This document shows positions 26,122 through 34,754 of a DNA stretch of 64,000 nt, in pieces. The stretch's first letter is position 1; each line of letters opens with the position of its first letter. The DNA lies in contig NZ_VIWO01000005.1 in assembly GCF_007829335.1 (NCBI RefSeq), positions 1 through 64,000 on the forward strand, given 5' to 3'. This stretch comes from Chitinophaga polysaccharea. Lineage in GTDB: Bacteria > Bacteroidota > Bacteroidia > Chitinophagales > Chitinophagaceae. A model generated the notes under the pieces. It saw only the letters and a list, made by a program, of their open reading frames with translations. It had not been told where the DNA came from and did no database searches. The position numbers and the translations under genes were made by a program.

Positions 26122-26553
26122 CTATTTAAATACATTCATTAAAAACTCACGACGCTGCGTGTCTTCTATGTTCTGACGAAAAAAATCAGCAGGTGAAACA
26201 GAGTTAACACCAAAGTTAGCGGCGATTTCTCTATAAAATTGAAACTCATCTTCAATTACCATTACACATGAATTAGTCACGCACAGGTGAATCACTAAAA
26301 GGCCTCCCTTTCCGATGTGAGACATATAACTAGAATGCGTCTCTGCAAAATCAAGTGCATCTGCTCCGTCATCAACAAGATCAACTATGCCAGCCCCGAT
26401 CATACGGTTGATCAATGTTTGTTTCTCCAAAGAGTAATAAGAAATTCTGAACTCTGAAATGATTATTTTACAGCCATTATCAATAATTGGTTTGACTAAG
26501 CCACACCTGTCAAGCGTTATCAATAAGTCTATATTGTAAAAAAAATATATCAT
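26122..26553 (-). CDS. PIN-like toxin candidate paired with XRE-ImmA
   Basis: 143 residues beginning IYFFYNIDLLITLDRCGLVK and including IISEFRISYYS, AETHSSYMSHIGKGGLLVIH and MVIEDEFQFYREIA. The spacing of acidic residues suits a divergent PIN-like fold, though the assignment is weak. It overlaps the upstream XRE-ImmA gene stop by 4 bp (ATGA), the tight coupling seen in predicted toxin/COG2856 antitoxin pairs. Alternatively it is a substrate-recognition partner of the protease. Confidence 0.6.
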   Translation of the reverse strand: MIYFFYNIDLLITLDRCGLVKPIIDNGCKIIISEFRISYYSLEKQTLINRMIGAGIVDLVDDGADALDFAETHSSYMSHIGKGGLLVIHLCVTNSCVMVIEDEFQFYREIAANFGVNSVSPADFFRQNIEDTQRREFLMNVFK

Positions 26554-27626
26554 TTGATCTCTAGCATTCCATTTCTATACATTTGTTCCAATTTATCTAT
26601 TGGCGTATTAGTCAATTCTGCTGCTTTTTCCCATGTTATTCTTTTTTCAGCAATAGCCTTAGTAATCAAGTTCTCAATTCGAGCAGGCTTTTCAAGACTC
26701 TTAGTATATCTTCCAAGGCTCATTTGGCTATCTCTCCAAATATTATAAGTCTGTAGCCAATTATCTTTTGTTATGTTATTTATAATTCCAACATTATTTG
26801 CGCGTATGATGATTGCAGGAATGGAAATTCCGTAGGCTTCCTTTAATGAAATAAGCTCTATAAGAGAAATCGATGTCCGATCCTTTCCGATCGCTGATAT
26901 CAACACCTCATCGGGTAGAAGCATGGCTGCTGCAAAGTAATGACACATATTTTCTTGATCCCTCTTTGTAAGAGTAGAGCTAAACCTTAATAGCAGGTGA
27001 GCTAATTCATGAAGAATTGTAAATCGTTTCCTAGTTATTTCTGGGTCATCGAATGTGTTCACTATAATTACAGGTATATTTCCACTAGTATCTTCAATGT
27101 AACCACAAACCCCAGAAGAACCTGTAGGTCTTTCAATTGTCAAAATGATAAACCCTTTCAATTCAAGAAATTCTGTCACATCGTCAATTGGAGAATCGGC
27201 TATTTTCCATTTTTTTCTCAGCTTTTTAGCCGCTTTTTCAACATCACTATTAGTGCTTATTTCAGTATCAGCAACCGGATTATCAAATAAAATTCTTTCA
27301 TTCATTATTGTGACAAGGTCCAAATATTTCTGGGCAACTGTCACTATCAATTCTCTTATTGTGTTTTTTTCTTTTTCCTCATCTTGGAGTGTATGACCAT
27401 CCCTAAACTCAATCAATTTTATCGACTGTGGCGGAGCGGAAAAGAAATGCCAAACCCTAACACCTAAAGCCTCTGATATTTTCTTTAATACCTTATTACT
27501 AGGAGTGATTGTTCCATCCTCATATTGTTGAATAGCAGGTTTGGAAACACCGACTAAGTCGGCAAGTCCTTGGATGGAAAAGCCTTTTTTAAGTCTTAGT
27601 TCTTTTATTTTGTCTCCGAATTGCAT
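26550..27626 (-). CDS. XRE regulator fused to ImmA/IrrE metallopeptidase
   Basis: 358 residues. An N-terminal HTH (KIKELRLKKGFSIQGLADLV then GVSKPAIQQYE) is joined to an ImmA/IrrE (COG2856) domain with zinc motif FTILHELAHLLLRF (HExxH) and MCHYFAAAMLLPDEVL. In phage and ICE regulation such proteins cleave or release repressors, and in toxin-antitoxin pairs they act as antitoxins. Its own promoter is flanked by an inverted repeat at 27640-27677, consistent with autoregulation. Confidence 0.9.
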   Translation of the reverse strand: MQFGDKIKELRLKKGFSIQGLADLVGVSKPAIQQYEDGTITPSNKVLKKISEALGVRVWHFFSAPPQSIKLIEFRDGHTLQDEEKEKNTIRELIVTVAQKYLDLVTIMNERILFDNPVADTEISTNSDVEKAAKKLRKKWKIADSPIDDVTEFLELKGFIILTIERPTGSSGVCGYIEDTSGNIPVIIVNTFDDPEITRKRFTILHELAHLLLRFSSTLTKRDQENMCHYFAAAMLLPDEVLISAIGKDRTSISLIELISLKEAYGISIPAIIIRANNVGIINNITKDNWLQTYNIWRDSQMSLGRYTKSLEKPARIENLITKAIAEKRITWEKAAELTNTPIDKLEQMYRNGMLEIK

Positions 27627-27639
27627 AAAAATCTACTTC

Positions 27640-27677
27640 GTATAGTCAAAGTTATGTTTTTTATTTTACACTATACG
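27640..27677 (-). promoter_or_regulatory. Operator/promoter of XRE-ImmA gene
   Basis: On the minus strand TAACTTTG (27648-27655) matches the -7 element. The half-sites CGTATAGT at 27640-27647 and ACTATACG at 27670-27677 form a perfect 8-bp inverted repeat that brackets the promoter. Confidence 0.6.
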
Positions 27678-27789
27678 ATTTTTTTCAAAAAATTTAACTC
27701 TCGGACATTTCGCACAACAATTATTCATAATATATATCCGTAACAAGAAAGATCCTAACAGAGTTTCAAACAATGTAAGCTCAAAAAAA

Positions 27790-27812
27790 GAGCGTTTGAA
27801 TCCCAAACGCTC
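27790..27812 (-). terminator. Bidirectional terminator
   Basis: GAGCGTTTG (27790-27798) pairs with CAAACGCTC (27804-27812). On the minus strand it follows the stop at 27840 and runs into a seven-base T tract. Confidence 0.8.
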
Positions 27813-27839
27813 CTTTTCTTCTGTAACCCACTATAGTCC

Positions 27840-28520
27840 TCATGCTTCATCCTTTTTCTGGTTGGTTTCATTAATTATTTTATCGTAAAAAGATTGACGA
27901 TATTCCCTAACATCAATCAGGTGGCCCGCTTCGATGAGTTTTTCGAGATGCTTTTTTATGCCCAACATATCAAAATCTAATGTTTCATCAAGAAACGTTC
28001 TCCGAGATATGCCCATAGAAAACAATTCACGGAGTAACTCTCGCCATTCCCCCAATGTAAGAAAGGAAAAGAATTTTCCTAACACCTGATATGGGTTTAA
28101 AAACTCTTTATAGGTAAGGCTTCTAGGGAAATTTTCCCATACTTCACGATAAGCTATGGCTTCCCCTTTACTCTGCCTAATCCATGCACAAAATAACCGG
28201 GGGTTCATCAGGTCAATTTCTTCTTCATCTTCGCCTTGTATGGTGATCGCTTTCCTTCCGCTGTTGTCCAATTGTTCAACCAAAAAGGCGGCTTCAATTA
28301 GTAATTCCGTTCTTTCATAAAAGAATTGCAGCCCGGATGCCGATAGCTTGCTAGGCTTTTCCTTACTGGTTGAACATAACCACTTATTCAAAATTTGCCT
28401 TGCCCGTGGCATATCATGCGCAGAATAGTATTCGTGTATGACTTCGTACGGGTCGCGGATTTCCTCTGTTGTTAAGCGCAGGGGAAGGTTATCCCACGCG
28501 CGGGGAGTAGTAAAATACAT
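27840..28520 (-). CDS. Hypothetical 226-aa protein of mobilizable elements
   Basis: Helical, soluble protein. It starts MYFTTPRAWDNLPLRLTTEE and contains a duplicated motif: IRDPYEVIHEYYSAHDMPRA near the N-terminus and FLNPYQVLGKFFSFLTLGEW near residue 140. Each copy is followed by a similar helix (ARQILNKWL and WRELLRELF), so the protein seems to consist of two related halves. Function unknown. It lies 10 bp after the 160-aa gene and is cotranscribed with it. Confidence 0.65.
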   Translation of the reverse strand: MYFTTPRAWDNLPLRLTTEEIRDPYEVIHEYYSAHDMPRARQILNKWLCSTSKEKPSKLSASGLQFFYERTELLIEAAFLVEQLDNSGRKAITIQGEDEEEIDLMNPRLFCAWIRQSKGEAIAYREVWENFPRSLTYKEFLNPYQVLGKFFSFLTLGEWRELLRELFSMGISRRTFLDETLDFDMLGIKKHLEKLIEAGHLIDVREYRQSFYDKIINETNQKKDEA

Positions 28521-28530
28521 AGCTGGGGAT

Positions 28531-29013
28531 TTATAAGTTTGAAATACTGGTTTGTGACTTCATGCAACCGGGAAAGGCTGTAAGGATGCGCCCCCCGCTA
28601 TCCGTTAAAACGGTTAAAAGGCTGGTAGGAAGCTGGTTAAAGTCGTGGCCTATTGTTTTCCCGGTATCAATAACCCTTTTAAGGTAGGTAGCCCCGGCAA
28701 CCTGTTCAACCGGCTCTGTATTGGCATCCCGGAGCAAGGCCAAAATTTCCACTACCGGAATAGTGAATTTACTGACACTGGGGTGTCTGGGAATTTTAAA
28801 ATGATGCCTTTCCATAATATGAGCCAGCGCCCCGACACTGATATAATAAGATCTGCGGAATAACTTTTTTCTGTCCTTCATTGGTACGCTGATCATAGCA
28901 GCGTTAACCAATTCGTTTAGCCAGTTTTGCGTGTCGCTAAGTAGGAAAACCAGCCTTAGCCACTCATCTTCATTAAATGGCGGGCTTAGGTGAATCTTTT
29001 CTATTTCTTCCAT
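28531..29013 (-). CDS. Hypothetical 160-aa protein, possible RNase-fold C-terminus
   Basis: The N-terminal half is helical (WLRLVFLLSDTQNWLNELVN). The C-terminal half reads YLKRVIDTGKTIGHDFNQLP, then TSLLTVLTDSGGRILTAFPG, a strand-rich ending that resembles BECR-fold RNase toxins, in which ..T...V.D..G.I.TA.P.. is common. This is a weak, motif-level resemblance. It is upstream of the 226-aa gene and divergent from the XRE gene at 29195. Confidence 0.55.
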   Translation of the reverse strand: MEEIEKIHLSPPFNEDEWLRLVFLLSDTQNWLNELVNAAMISVPMKDRKKLFRRSYYISVGALAHIMERHHFKIPRHPSVSKFTIPVVEILALLRDANTEPVEQVAGATYLKRVIDTGKTIGHDFNQLPTSLLTVLTDSGGRILTAFPGCMKSQTSISNL

Positions 29014-29167
29014 AACTTAAATTTTGGAGGTTATTTAAACATGGATGCAAGATCAGATGTAATAAAATCATAATCAATTCGTTACTAGCATAGTTTATGG
29101 GGATAATCAAGTATTTTATCAGGTAAATTATCCGGGATAAAGGCATATTTTAGCAGTAGAAAAATCT

Positions 29168-29175
29168 TATATTTG
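29168..29175 (+). promoter_or_regulatory. Promoter -7 element deciding the XRE start
   Basis: TATATTTG matches TAnnTTTG. Transcription should begin about 7 nt downstream, near 29182, so the ATG at 29180 would lie upstream of the message and the ATG at 29195 is the likely start. Confidence 0.55.
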
Positions 29176-29194
29176 TTTAATGAGCATTACTACT

Positions 29195-29620
29195 ATGAAC
29201 AAAAGCATCCATGAAGGCCGGAATATCAAGCGATTCCGGGAAATGTTGAATATAACCCAAGAAGCTATGGCTTCTGACTTAGGTGATGATTGGACACAAA
29301 AGAAAATTTCCTTGCTTGAAGGAAAGGAGAAGGTAGAGCCTGAAGTCATTGATCAGGTTGCAAAGGTGTTGGGTGTATCTGCCGAAGCTATAAAGAACTT
29401 TAGCGAAGAAGCAGCTGTAAACATTATATCAAATACTTTTACCAATAATCAGCAGGCAGCCGGTTATATGGTAAATCATAACCCGACTTTTAACCCTTTG
29501 GATAAATATGTAGAGGCGATTGAAGAAAACAAAAAGCTCTATGAGCGTTTGTTGCAGACCGAACGTGATCGGGTAGAAATGCTTGAGAAGCTGTTGAATG
29601 AGAAGAAGGGCGGTAAATAA
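29195..29620 (+). CDS. XRE regulator with coiled-coil tail
   Basis: 141 residues. The HTH (GRNIKRFREMLNITQEAMAS then DWTQKKISLLE) is typical of Bacteroidota mobile-element regulators. The C-terminal part (LDKYVEAIEENKKLYERLLQ, then TERDRVEMLEKLLNEK) is a coiled coil for dimerisation. It is divergent from the 160-aa/226-aa operon and may regulate it. Followed by a terminator at 29645-29672. Confidence 0.88.
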   Translation: MNKSIHEGRNIKRFREMLNITQEAMASDLGDDWTQKKISLLEGKEKVEPEVIDQVAKVLGVSAEAIKNFSEEAAVNIISNTFTNNQQAAGYMVNHNPTFNPLDKYVEAIEENKKLYERLLQTERDRVEMLEKLLNEKKGGK

Positions 29621-29644
29621 AATACCATAGCAATCAAAATAATA

Positions 29645-29672
29645 AAAGCCACTGCCTAAAAGTAGTGGCTTT
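29645..29672 (+). terminator. Terminator of XRE gene
   Basis: AAAGCCACT (29645-29653) pairs with AGTGGCTTT (29664-29672) across a 10-nt loop, 25 nt after the stop. Confidence 0.8.
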
Positions 29673-29802
29673 CATGTTTTCTATCTTGATGGTAAGATAA
29701 CAGGAACAACAACAAAACACGTTCCCCCATTGTTTGAAACCCCTGCCGGGAGGGGGCTAGGGGGATGGCGCGGCAGCAGCGCCTCCCCCGGACAAATATG
29801 CG

Positions 29803-30402
29803 TTAACGAATTTTTCCTGCTCTATTCCTTAACTGGCCTGCTTCTTCCTCCTTTTCCCGTGCTTCTCGTAGCATAGCTGCTATGCGTTCCCTTTCATCCT
29901 CCCACTTTATAACGCTATCCCGGAAGGCTTGCGGGTTTATGTGATACAGGCTATCCGTTTTAGACAAGAAAGGGCGTAAGGGCTTCCCAGCCTGTAGCAA
30001 TACGTAACGGTATTTTATATCCCCGGCCTTGTAGTCCTGTAGCATTGAGCGGGTATTGAATAACCATACGCCCCCTAAGACAAGTAACATGAACAGGCAA
30101 GCGGAAACGATTACCCCCGCATGTAAATGATGATGATGCTTGATTTCTTGTATGGGCGGACGTTTCAGCAGATCATTATTTACTTCAAGATGTTGCGATA
30201 GTGCATAAACTGCCGCCGAAGGGAATTTCATTCGTTCCGGTATTCCTGCTACATCTGTTTTTATCTGCTCTAAAGAAGTACCCACACCCTTTAACTGTTC
30301 CGTGTAGTCTGGTGTTTGCGGCGCTGTGCTATTTATTTGCCGGATACCTTCATCAACTTTATTTAACTTGTCTACAATCGTCTGCAATAGCAACTCATTC
30401 AT
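29803..30402 (-). CDS. Membrane protein of mobilization operon
   Basis: 199 residues with one membrane segment (VIVSACLFMLLVLGGVWLFN) at about 95-115, flanked by a helical N-terminus and a long charged C-terminal coiled coil (WEDERERIAAMLREAREKEE). It is third in the MobC-relaxase-membrane protein order common in Bacteroidota mobilizable elements. It may dock the relaxosome to a transfer channel. Family name not recognised. Confidence 0.7.
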   Translation of the reverse strand: MNELLLQTIVDKLNKVDEGIRQINSTAPQTPDYTEQLKGVGTSLEQIKTDVAGIPERMKFPSAAVYALSQHLEVNNDLLKRPPIQEIKHHHHLHAGVIVSACLFMLLVLGGVWLFNTRSMLQDYKAGDIKYRYVLLQAGKPLRPFLSKTDSLYHINPQAFRDSVIKWEDERERIAAMLREAREKEEEAGQLRNRAGKIR

Positions 30403-30439
30403 AATACATAGTTTAATTCATTTTTAAATAGATTTACTG

Positions 30440-31213
30440 TTACAAGCGCAATCCACGCCTGTTTTGCGGTTTCTGTTCCTGTGCCATCTGCTGCCACATT
30501 GCCTTTTGTAGCCCTGTTATAGAGTACTTCCGGTCGATGCTGCTACCCTTAAAGGCATACAAGCCTTTTTTGAAACTAATCCCCTGTAGTTGCTGCGTAT
30601 CTCCTTTGTACTTATACTGTATATCTATTCCTTTTTTCGTCAGCTCCTTTTCCAGTGCTGTCAAGGTTTTACAGCGGTGCAATGCTGATTCGATGGCCTG
30701 AAATATTTCATAACGGGCCTGCTCTTCATTGTTAAGGGCTTGTAGGTTGGTAAGGGCTATTTTCTTTTCAATAGCAGGAATTAACTGATACTTCTGTGTA
30801 AGCTGTTGCGCGGCCTTCTTCCCACGCAAGCCTATCCAACTATCGCTGATCGACTGCCCTTTGTTATTAACCAAATTAGCGACAATGTGCAAGTGCAGGT
30901 GGTTGGTATCTGTATGTTTGGTTATCACATATTGGGTATCTGTGATGCCTATTTTTTCCAGATACTCCCGCGCAATCTGTGCCATCGATTCATTGGTTAA
31001 CTGCTCACCAGGATAAAAGCTAAGGATGCCATGAAAAACAGCTTTTCGTTTATCCGGTAACTGCTGCCGGTTCACTTCAAAGTCATGCCCCATATACCGG
31101 TAGCTGTACTCTCTCACCCCTTCCGCTTCCAGTATTTCCGCCCGCTGTTCATCGGCGCAGATATAGCGGCAGCAGCCATAAAAGGATTTACCGGTTATTA
31201 CTTTACTTATCAC
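30440..31213 (-). CDS. Relaxase/mobilization nuclease
   Basis: 257 residues. An N-terminal Tyr region (ITGKSFYGCCRYICADEQRA) is followed by the metal-binding HUH motif TKHTDTNHLHLHIVANLVNN and SISDSWIGLRGKKAAQQLTQ. This is a MOBP-type relaxase that nicks oriT and pilots the strand in conjugation. It is short (many exceed 300 residues) but ends in a natural basic tail. It starts with GTG at 31213, overlapping the MobC stop by 11 bp. Confidence 0.88.
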   Translation of the reverse strand: MISKVITGKSFYGCCRYICADEQRAEILEAEGVREYSYRYMGHDFEVNRQQLPDKRKAVFHGILSFYPGEQLTNESMAQIAREYLEKIGITDTQYVITKHTDTNHLHLHIVANLVNNKGQSISDSWIGLRGKKAAQQLTQKYQLIPAIEKKIALTNLQALNNEEQARYEIFQAIESALHRCKTLTALEKELTKKGIDIQYKYKGDTQQLQGISFKKGLYAFKGSSIDRKYSITGLQKAMWQQMAQEQKPQNRRGLRL

Positions 31214-31565
31214 GCTTTAACCAGTTTAAAAGGTTATCAATCTGCTGACGGTAACTTTCAAAAAGTAGCATCGCGCTCAACATCCCCTCTTTGTGGGCCT
31301 GTTTTGATACCTGATTGATATTATTGGCCATTCCTATCAACTGTTTGATATATGCCCGTTCTTCGTCATTTAAACGGGCTATAACGCCTCCAAACAATGC
31401 CATCTGACGGATATAGCCAGTGTAACGCATACGGGCATTAATGGCCTTCTCCTTAACGATAAAATACTCGGCTTTGGTAAACCTCACGCCTGTACGTATT
31501 TCCTTCCTCACGGCTTTGGCGGGTCTGCCGCCTTTGCCTTTCTTCTTTTCCTGTGTCTGTTCCAT
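31203..31565 (-). CDS. mobC: MobC-like relaxosome protein
   Basis: 120 residues. The basic N-terminus (KKGKGGRPAKAVRKEIRTGV) and a ribbon-helix-helix-like part (FTKAEYFIVKEKAINARM) precede LIGMANNINQVSKQAHKEG, the MobC family hallmark. It binds oriT next to the relaxase. Upstream lies the hairpin-rich tract 31624-31939, a likely oriT. Confidence 0.85.
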   Translation of the reverse strand: MEQTQEKKKGKGGRPAKAVRKEIRTGVRFTKAEYFIVKEKAINARMRYTGYIRQMALFGGVIARLNDEERAYIKQLIGMANNINQVSKQAHKEGMLSAMLLFESYRQQIDNLLNWLKRDK

Positions 31566-31623
31566 ATCAGCTACGTTTTAATCTTCAAGGGCTGGCAGCT
31601 TTGCTGCCCTGCCCGATCTTCCC

Positions 31624-31939
31624 GTACAGGTGGCAACGCCGCCTGTACAATCTCCGCTAAGCTCTCCGCACTTCCCCCTTGCGACCAACGGGAGAAAGGG
31701 GGCGAGCGGTTTTTGCGCAGCAAAAACACCGCTCGCTAACGGAGCGAAGCCCGTTCCGAATCCGCGAACGGGATGCCGAAGGCGGCCCGTTCAATCTTCA
31801 CGGGTGGGGCCTGCGTGGAGCAGCCCCGCCCCATCTCCGCGTACAGGTGGCAACGCCGCCTGTACCATCTCCCTGAACGGGATGCCAAAGGCGGCCCGTT
31901 CGGTCTTCGCGGGCGGGCCTGCGTAGAGCAGCCCCGCCC
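31624..31939. repeat. Hairpin-dense GC-rich tract with 109-bp direct duplication (oriT candidate)
   Basis: At least seven inverted repeats follow one another: 31624-31648 and 31841-31865 (same hairpin twice), 31702-31736, 31766-31792 and 31875-31901 (same twice), 31802-31831 and 31910-31939 (same twice). Units 2 and 3 repeat with a period of 109 bp. The tract separates MobC from the HTH_17 gene, where oriT usually sits. No gene is convincing within it. Confidence 0.65.
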
Positions 31940-31969
31940 CATCTCCGCGACCGGTAGCAACGCTGATTG

Positions 31970-32308
31970 TCATCTTTCCGATTGTTCTCCGGGCTGCAAC
32001 AATTGCTGAATGTCGTTCCAAAGGAAATAGACCCTCGACCTGATTTTGTACGGTTTTAGTTTGCCGTGCTTTATCCAGTCATAAATGGTAGGCTTGGTAA
32101 CCTGAAATAGTTGACAGACCTCACCAATTTTGTAGAGGGGTTTATAGGTGAGGCCGGGGGTATCATATGCCGGGATACGTATCGGCTGCCTTTCCAGTTG
32201 GCTGACTTCTTCACGCACCAATACACGCAGCATTTGCCAAAATTGTTCCGGCTCCATCGGGAACAGTATTGGCGCTGTCGTCTGCACACTTCTTTCTCTC
32301 TTTTCCAT
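31970..32308 (-). CDS. HTH_17 DNA-binding protein of element 1
   Basis: 112 residues. An N-terminal helix (EPEQFWQMLRVLVREEVSQL) precedes a HTH_17/MerR-like domain: PLYKIGEVCQLFQVTKPTIY, DWIKHGKLKPYKIRSRVYFL. Probably an excisionase or replication regulator. Its N-terminal helix is also found in copies A/B of the other elements, but the sequences are only distantly related. Alone on the minus strand, upstream of the mob operon. Confidence 0.85.
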   Translation of the reverse strand: MEKRERSVQTTAPILFPMEPEQFWQMLRVLVREEVSQLERQPIRIPAYDTPGLTYKPLYKIGEVCQLFQVTKPTIYDWIKHGKLKPYKIRSRVYFLWNDIQQLLQPGEQSER

Positions 32309-32416
32309 ATTATACCGATTTATACAGCAAATATGGTTGCTCAGGAAAAAGAAAACGGGTTAAGTATACTTGTTTGGCGGAAAAGGAGGGTTTTGGCCGT
32401 GTCTTCATCAATGATA

Positions 32417-33136
32417 TTAGGGCCTTTGAAATTGTTGCTCCAACTGCTTTAGCCGTTGGATACCTTCATCAAACTGCATTGCTTCTAAGACAGCATAGGC
32501 TTCTTCAAAACTTTTGCTGACCTCTACAAGATGGCGATGTTCCAATTTGGCCCTCTTATCCTTCTTAAAGATCAGGTCAAGTGCCTTTTTGATTCCATCA
32601 GGGCTTGACCCGAAAATTTTGTGTAACAGGTCTGCACATTTATCACTGGGAGTTAGGTAATTCGCTTTGCTGGCTTTGTCAAATGCGTAGAAAAAAAGCA
32701 CCAAGGCCCGGTTGGTTAGCTGATCTTGTTTACACTTTTCCAGCAATGCACGTTCACGGCCTTCATACGTTGCTATCACCGTTTCCAGCTTTGGCAGAAA
32801 ATCACTGGTAAAAATGGGCCGGTAAAGAAGGAAATACAATGGCAGATACGCGGCTATACCTAACGTCACACCGACAAGTATATGCATACCATTCAATTGA
32901 CCATTGTAAAACCAAACAGCAGGAGCGGCTACACCAACCAGCAGCAAATAATGCCAAAGTGCATTACTCCAATATTCGTTAATCAACTGGCTGCGTGTTG
33001 CCTCTGCTGGCCAATTGGCATAAATATCCCGCTGACCTTCATGGGTTCTACGAAAACGGGAATAAATGTAGCTGTATTTAACGGGGAGGTCAAAGGTGAA
33101 AAAGGATTTCAACCACTTCATATTCGTACTTCTCAT
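32417..33136 (-). CDS. Hypothetical membrane protein, 239 aa
   Basis: Two membrane segments near residues 60-110 (LWHYLLLVGVAAPAVWFYNG and VGVTLGIAAYLPLYFLL) with cytosolic ends. The C-terminal 120 residues form a helical, charged domain (CKQDQLTNRALVLFFYAFDK, then LEQQF ending). Unrecognised. It is located between the HTH_17 gene and a DoxX-like gene; both neighbours are typical of element cargo. Confidence 0.6.
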   Translation of the reverse strand: MRSTNMKWLKSFFTFDLPVKYSYIYSRFRRTHEGQRDIYANWPAEATRSQLINEYWSNALWHYLLLVGVAAPAVWFYNGQLNGMHILVGVTLGIAAYLPLYFLLYRPIFTSDFLPKLETVIATYEGRERALLEKCKQDQLTNRALVLFFYAFDKASKANYLTPSDKCADLLHKIFGSSPDGIKKALDLIFKKDKRAKLEHRHLVEVSKSFEEAYAVLEAMQFDEGIQRLKQLEQQFQRP

Positions 33137-33381
33137 TTCCTTTTATTTTTGGTGATAGAATTTTTATACTTCCTAAATTTACGAAACGGGAAACGCCTTT
33201 TCCAAATTTTTCTTACACAACTTTCCACCTGAGCTATGCAATGGGAATAGTAAATACTAGAAGGTTAAATTTGCCTCGGTCTGAATGGTGTTCTTTATCT
33301 CTCTACGGTGTGAATTACTTCTTTTTAATAATTTACGCTTTATAACTATTTTTCTTTACTTTAAATAGAAAATCGGTCTTT

Positions 33382-34512
33382 ATGATTCCCATTGCCTCAA
33401 AAACCTCTTTTGGGTCTAAATTAGCTATTACGCTTTTTGTGACCATAGCAATAGTAAATAGTTATTCTTCTGTTGTTTATTTCCGTCTCTCCATGATCCC
33501 CAATTTTGCACTGAATAATACTATCTACAAATACCTAAACCCTATTTTGATCCTTGCCGGGTTAGCTTTCGTCATAGTATTTCCAATATACTGGCAACGC
33601 AGGGAGAATAAACAGGAAATCGGCAGCAAAAAGATACGCGCTTGGTTCATTACAATCATACGCTATTGGCTGGCGCTTGAAATAAGCGGCTATGGCTTTG
33701 GCAAAATATTTCATCAGCAGTTCGCAGAATCTTATGTAAGAAATGATACCATAGTTAGCAAGCTATCAGGATATTCACTTACATGGAATTACTTTGGTCA
33801 CTCGTACGCGCTTAGCTGCGCTATAGCTGGGCTTCAAATCATGGGGTCAGTTTTGTTGCTTTTCCGACGCACAACCTTATTGGCTGTGATTTTATTACTA
33901 CCCGTAATGACTAATATTGTATTAATTGATATATTTTATGACATACCTGCTGCTGCTACGCGAAATGCCATATTTTTTACGACAGCTCTATTGTATTTGT
34001 TGCTATTGCATTGGCAAATTATAAAACCGGCATTATTCCAACCGCTTGAGCAAACAGTCGCAGGTAATGGATTAGCTAAACAAATTTTTCGAGTGCTGAC
34101 TATTGGGTCCAGCTTCGCATTCATCATATATATTACGTATTTCGTATTAGAAAAGCCAAAGATTGCAGGTAAATGGGAAGTAACAGAGACAATCAGAAAT
34201 AACGAAACTATAGACTCTCACAGATGGCTCACTGATAGCACTGATTGGAAAAACATTTATATCGAACGCTATAAGAGGATCACGTGTTCTCCCAATCCTT
34301 ATGTCATTGAAGAAAAAAGAGCGCAGAACGGAGAATACTTCCTTCAAAGGGGAAAAGATAGTATCAAAATAATTTTATTTGAGAGAAAGGCTCCCATTTT
34401 GATAGGTGTTAGGTATGCGGACGACAATCACATGGAGTGGCGGTATAAAGATGGGAATGATACTGTCATGCTCAAACTGGCTCGATCGACCAGTTCTTCT
34501 GCTAGATTATAA
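33382..34512 (+). CDS. DoxX-like membrane protein, 376 aa
   Basis: About seven membrane segments in the first 270 residues. The DoxX/MauE-like feature is IIRYWLALEISGYGFGKIFH, then a segment ending in LLLPVMTNIVLIDIFYDIPA. The last 100 residues form a soluble strand-rich domain (GKWEVTETIRNNETIDSHRW). No catalytic motif is evident. It is the last gene of element 1, pointing at its right end; probably passenger cargo. Confidence 0.65.
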   Translation: MIPIASKTSFGSKLAITLFVTIAIVNSYSSVVYFRLSMIPNFALNNTIYKYLNPILILAGLAFVIVFPIYWQRRENKQEIGSKKIRAWFITIIRYWLALEISGYGFGKIFHQQFAESYVRNDTIVSKLSGYSLTWNYFGHSYALSCAIAGLQIMGSVLLLFRRTTLLAVILLLPVMTNIVLIDIFYDIPAAATRNAIFFTTALLYLLLLHWQIIKPALFQPLEQTVAGNGLAKQIFRVLTIGSSFAFIIYITYFVLEKPKIAGKWEVTETIRNNETIDSHRWLTDSTDWKNIYIERYKRITCSPNPYVIEEKRAQNGEYFLQRGKDSIKIILFERKAPILIGVRYADDNHMEWRYKDGNDTVMLKLARSTSSSARL

Positions 34513-34624
34513 TTGTTTTTTCTCATCCTCAATTTGCCAACTTTAAGCAGTAGATTCTTTGTATCTTAGTAAAAGCTGATTAACCTGTATAAAGTACGGG
34601 AAAGAAATCGGGGTTATATAAAAG

Positions 34625-34650
34625 GAACTCAACTAAACGCTCGACTAAAA
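34625..34650 (+). repeat. Element 1 right arm-site repeat
   Basis: 26 bp matching 23636-23661 at 24 positions, same orientation, 40 bp before the att core copy at 34691. Confidence 0.75.
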
Positions 34651-34654
34651 AAGT

Positions 34655-34679
34655 AAAACCTGCGACCAGCGCAGGTTTT
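34655..34679 (-). terminator. Hairpin behind the middle tRNA-Lys core copy
   Basis: AAAACCTGCG (34655-34664) pairs with CGCAGGTTTT (34670-34679). In the sense of the tRNA (minus strand) it would follow the 3' end immediately, like the hairpins at 23466 and 59438. Confidence 0.7.
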
Positions 34680-34690
34680 GAAAGTTGTCT

Positions 34691-34707
34691 GTGATCCCGC
34701 TGGGACT
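34691..34707 (+). repeat. att core, middle copy
   Basis: GTGATCCCGCTGGGACT is identical to 59494-59510 over 17 bp. It is the junction between elements 1 and 2. Confidence 0.85.
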
Positions 34708-34754
34708 ATATCAAAGGCTTAATTGCCGCCGCTTTTCGAGGATTTATTAGCTAC

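Larger units (their letters stand above)
23498..34705. mobile_element. Mobilizable element 1 integrated at tRNA-Lys
   Basis: Bounded by direct copies of the 3' end of tRNA-Lys (23498-23512 and 34691-34707). Inside each end are near-identical 26-bp repeats, 23636-23661 and 34625-34650 (24 of 26 identical), each holding two CTCRACTAAA units 12 bp apart, read as integrase arm sites. Contents: integrase, small genes, XRE-ImmA/PIN pair, MobC, relaxase, HTH_17 and a membrane protein. It lacks conjugation genes, so it would need a helper for transfer. About 11.2 kb. Confidence 0.8.

Noticed and set aside
31624-31939. CRISPR array
   Set aside because: The repeats are palindromes in two large blocks of 109 bp, without regular spacers, and no cas gene is present.
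31630-32021. Several Arg/Pro/Ala-rich frames in the GC-rich tract
   Set aside because: They result from stacked palindromes without stops on any strand; none has a family-like segment.
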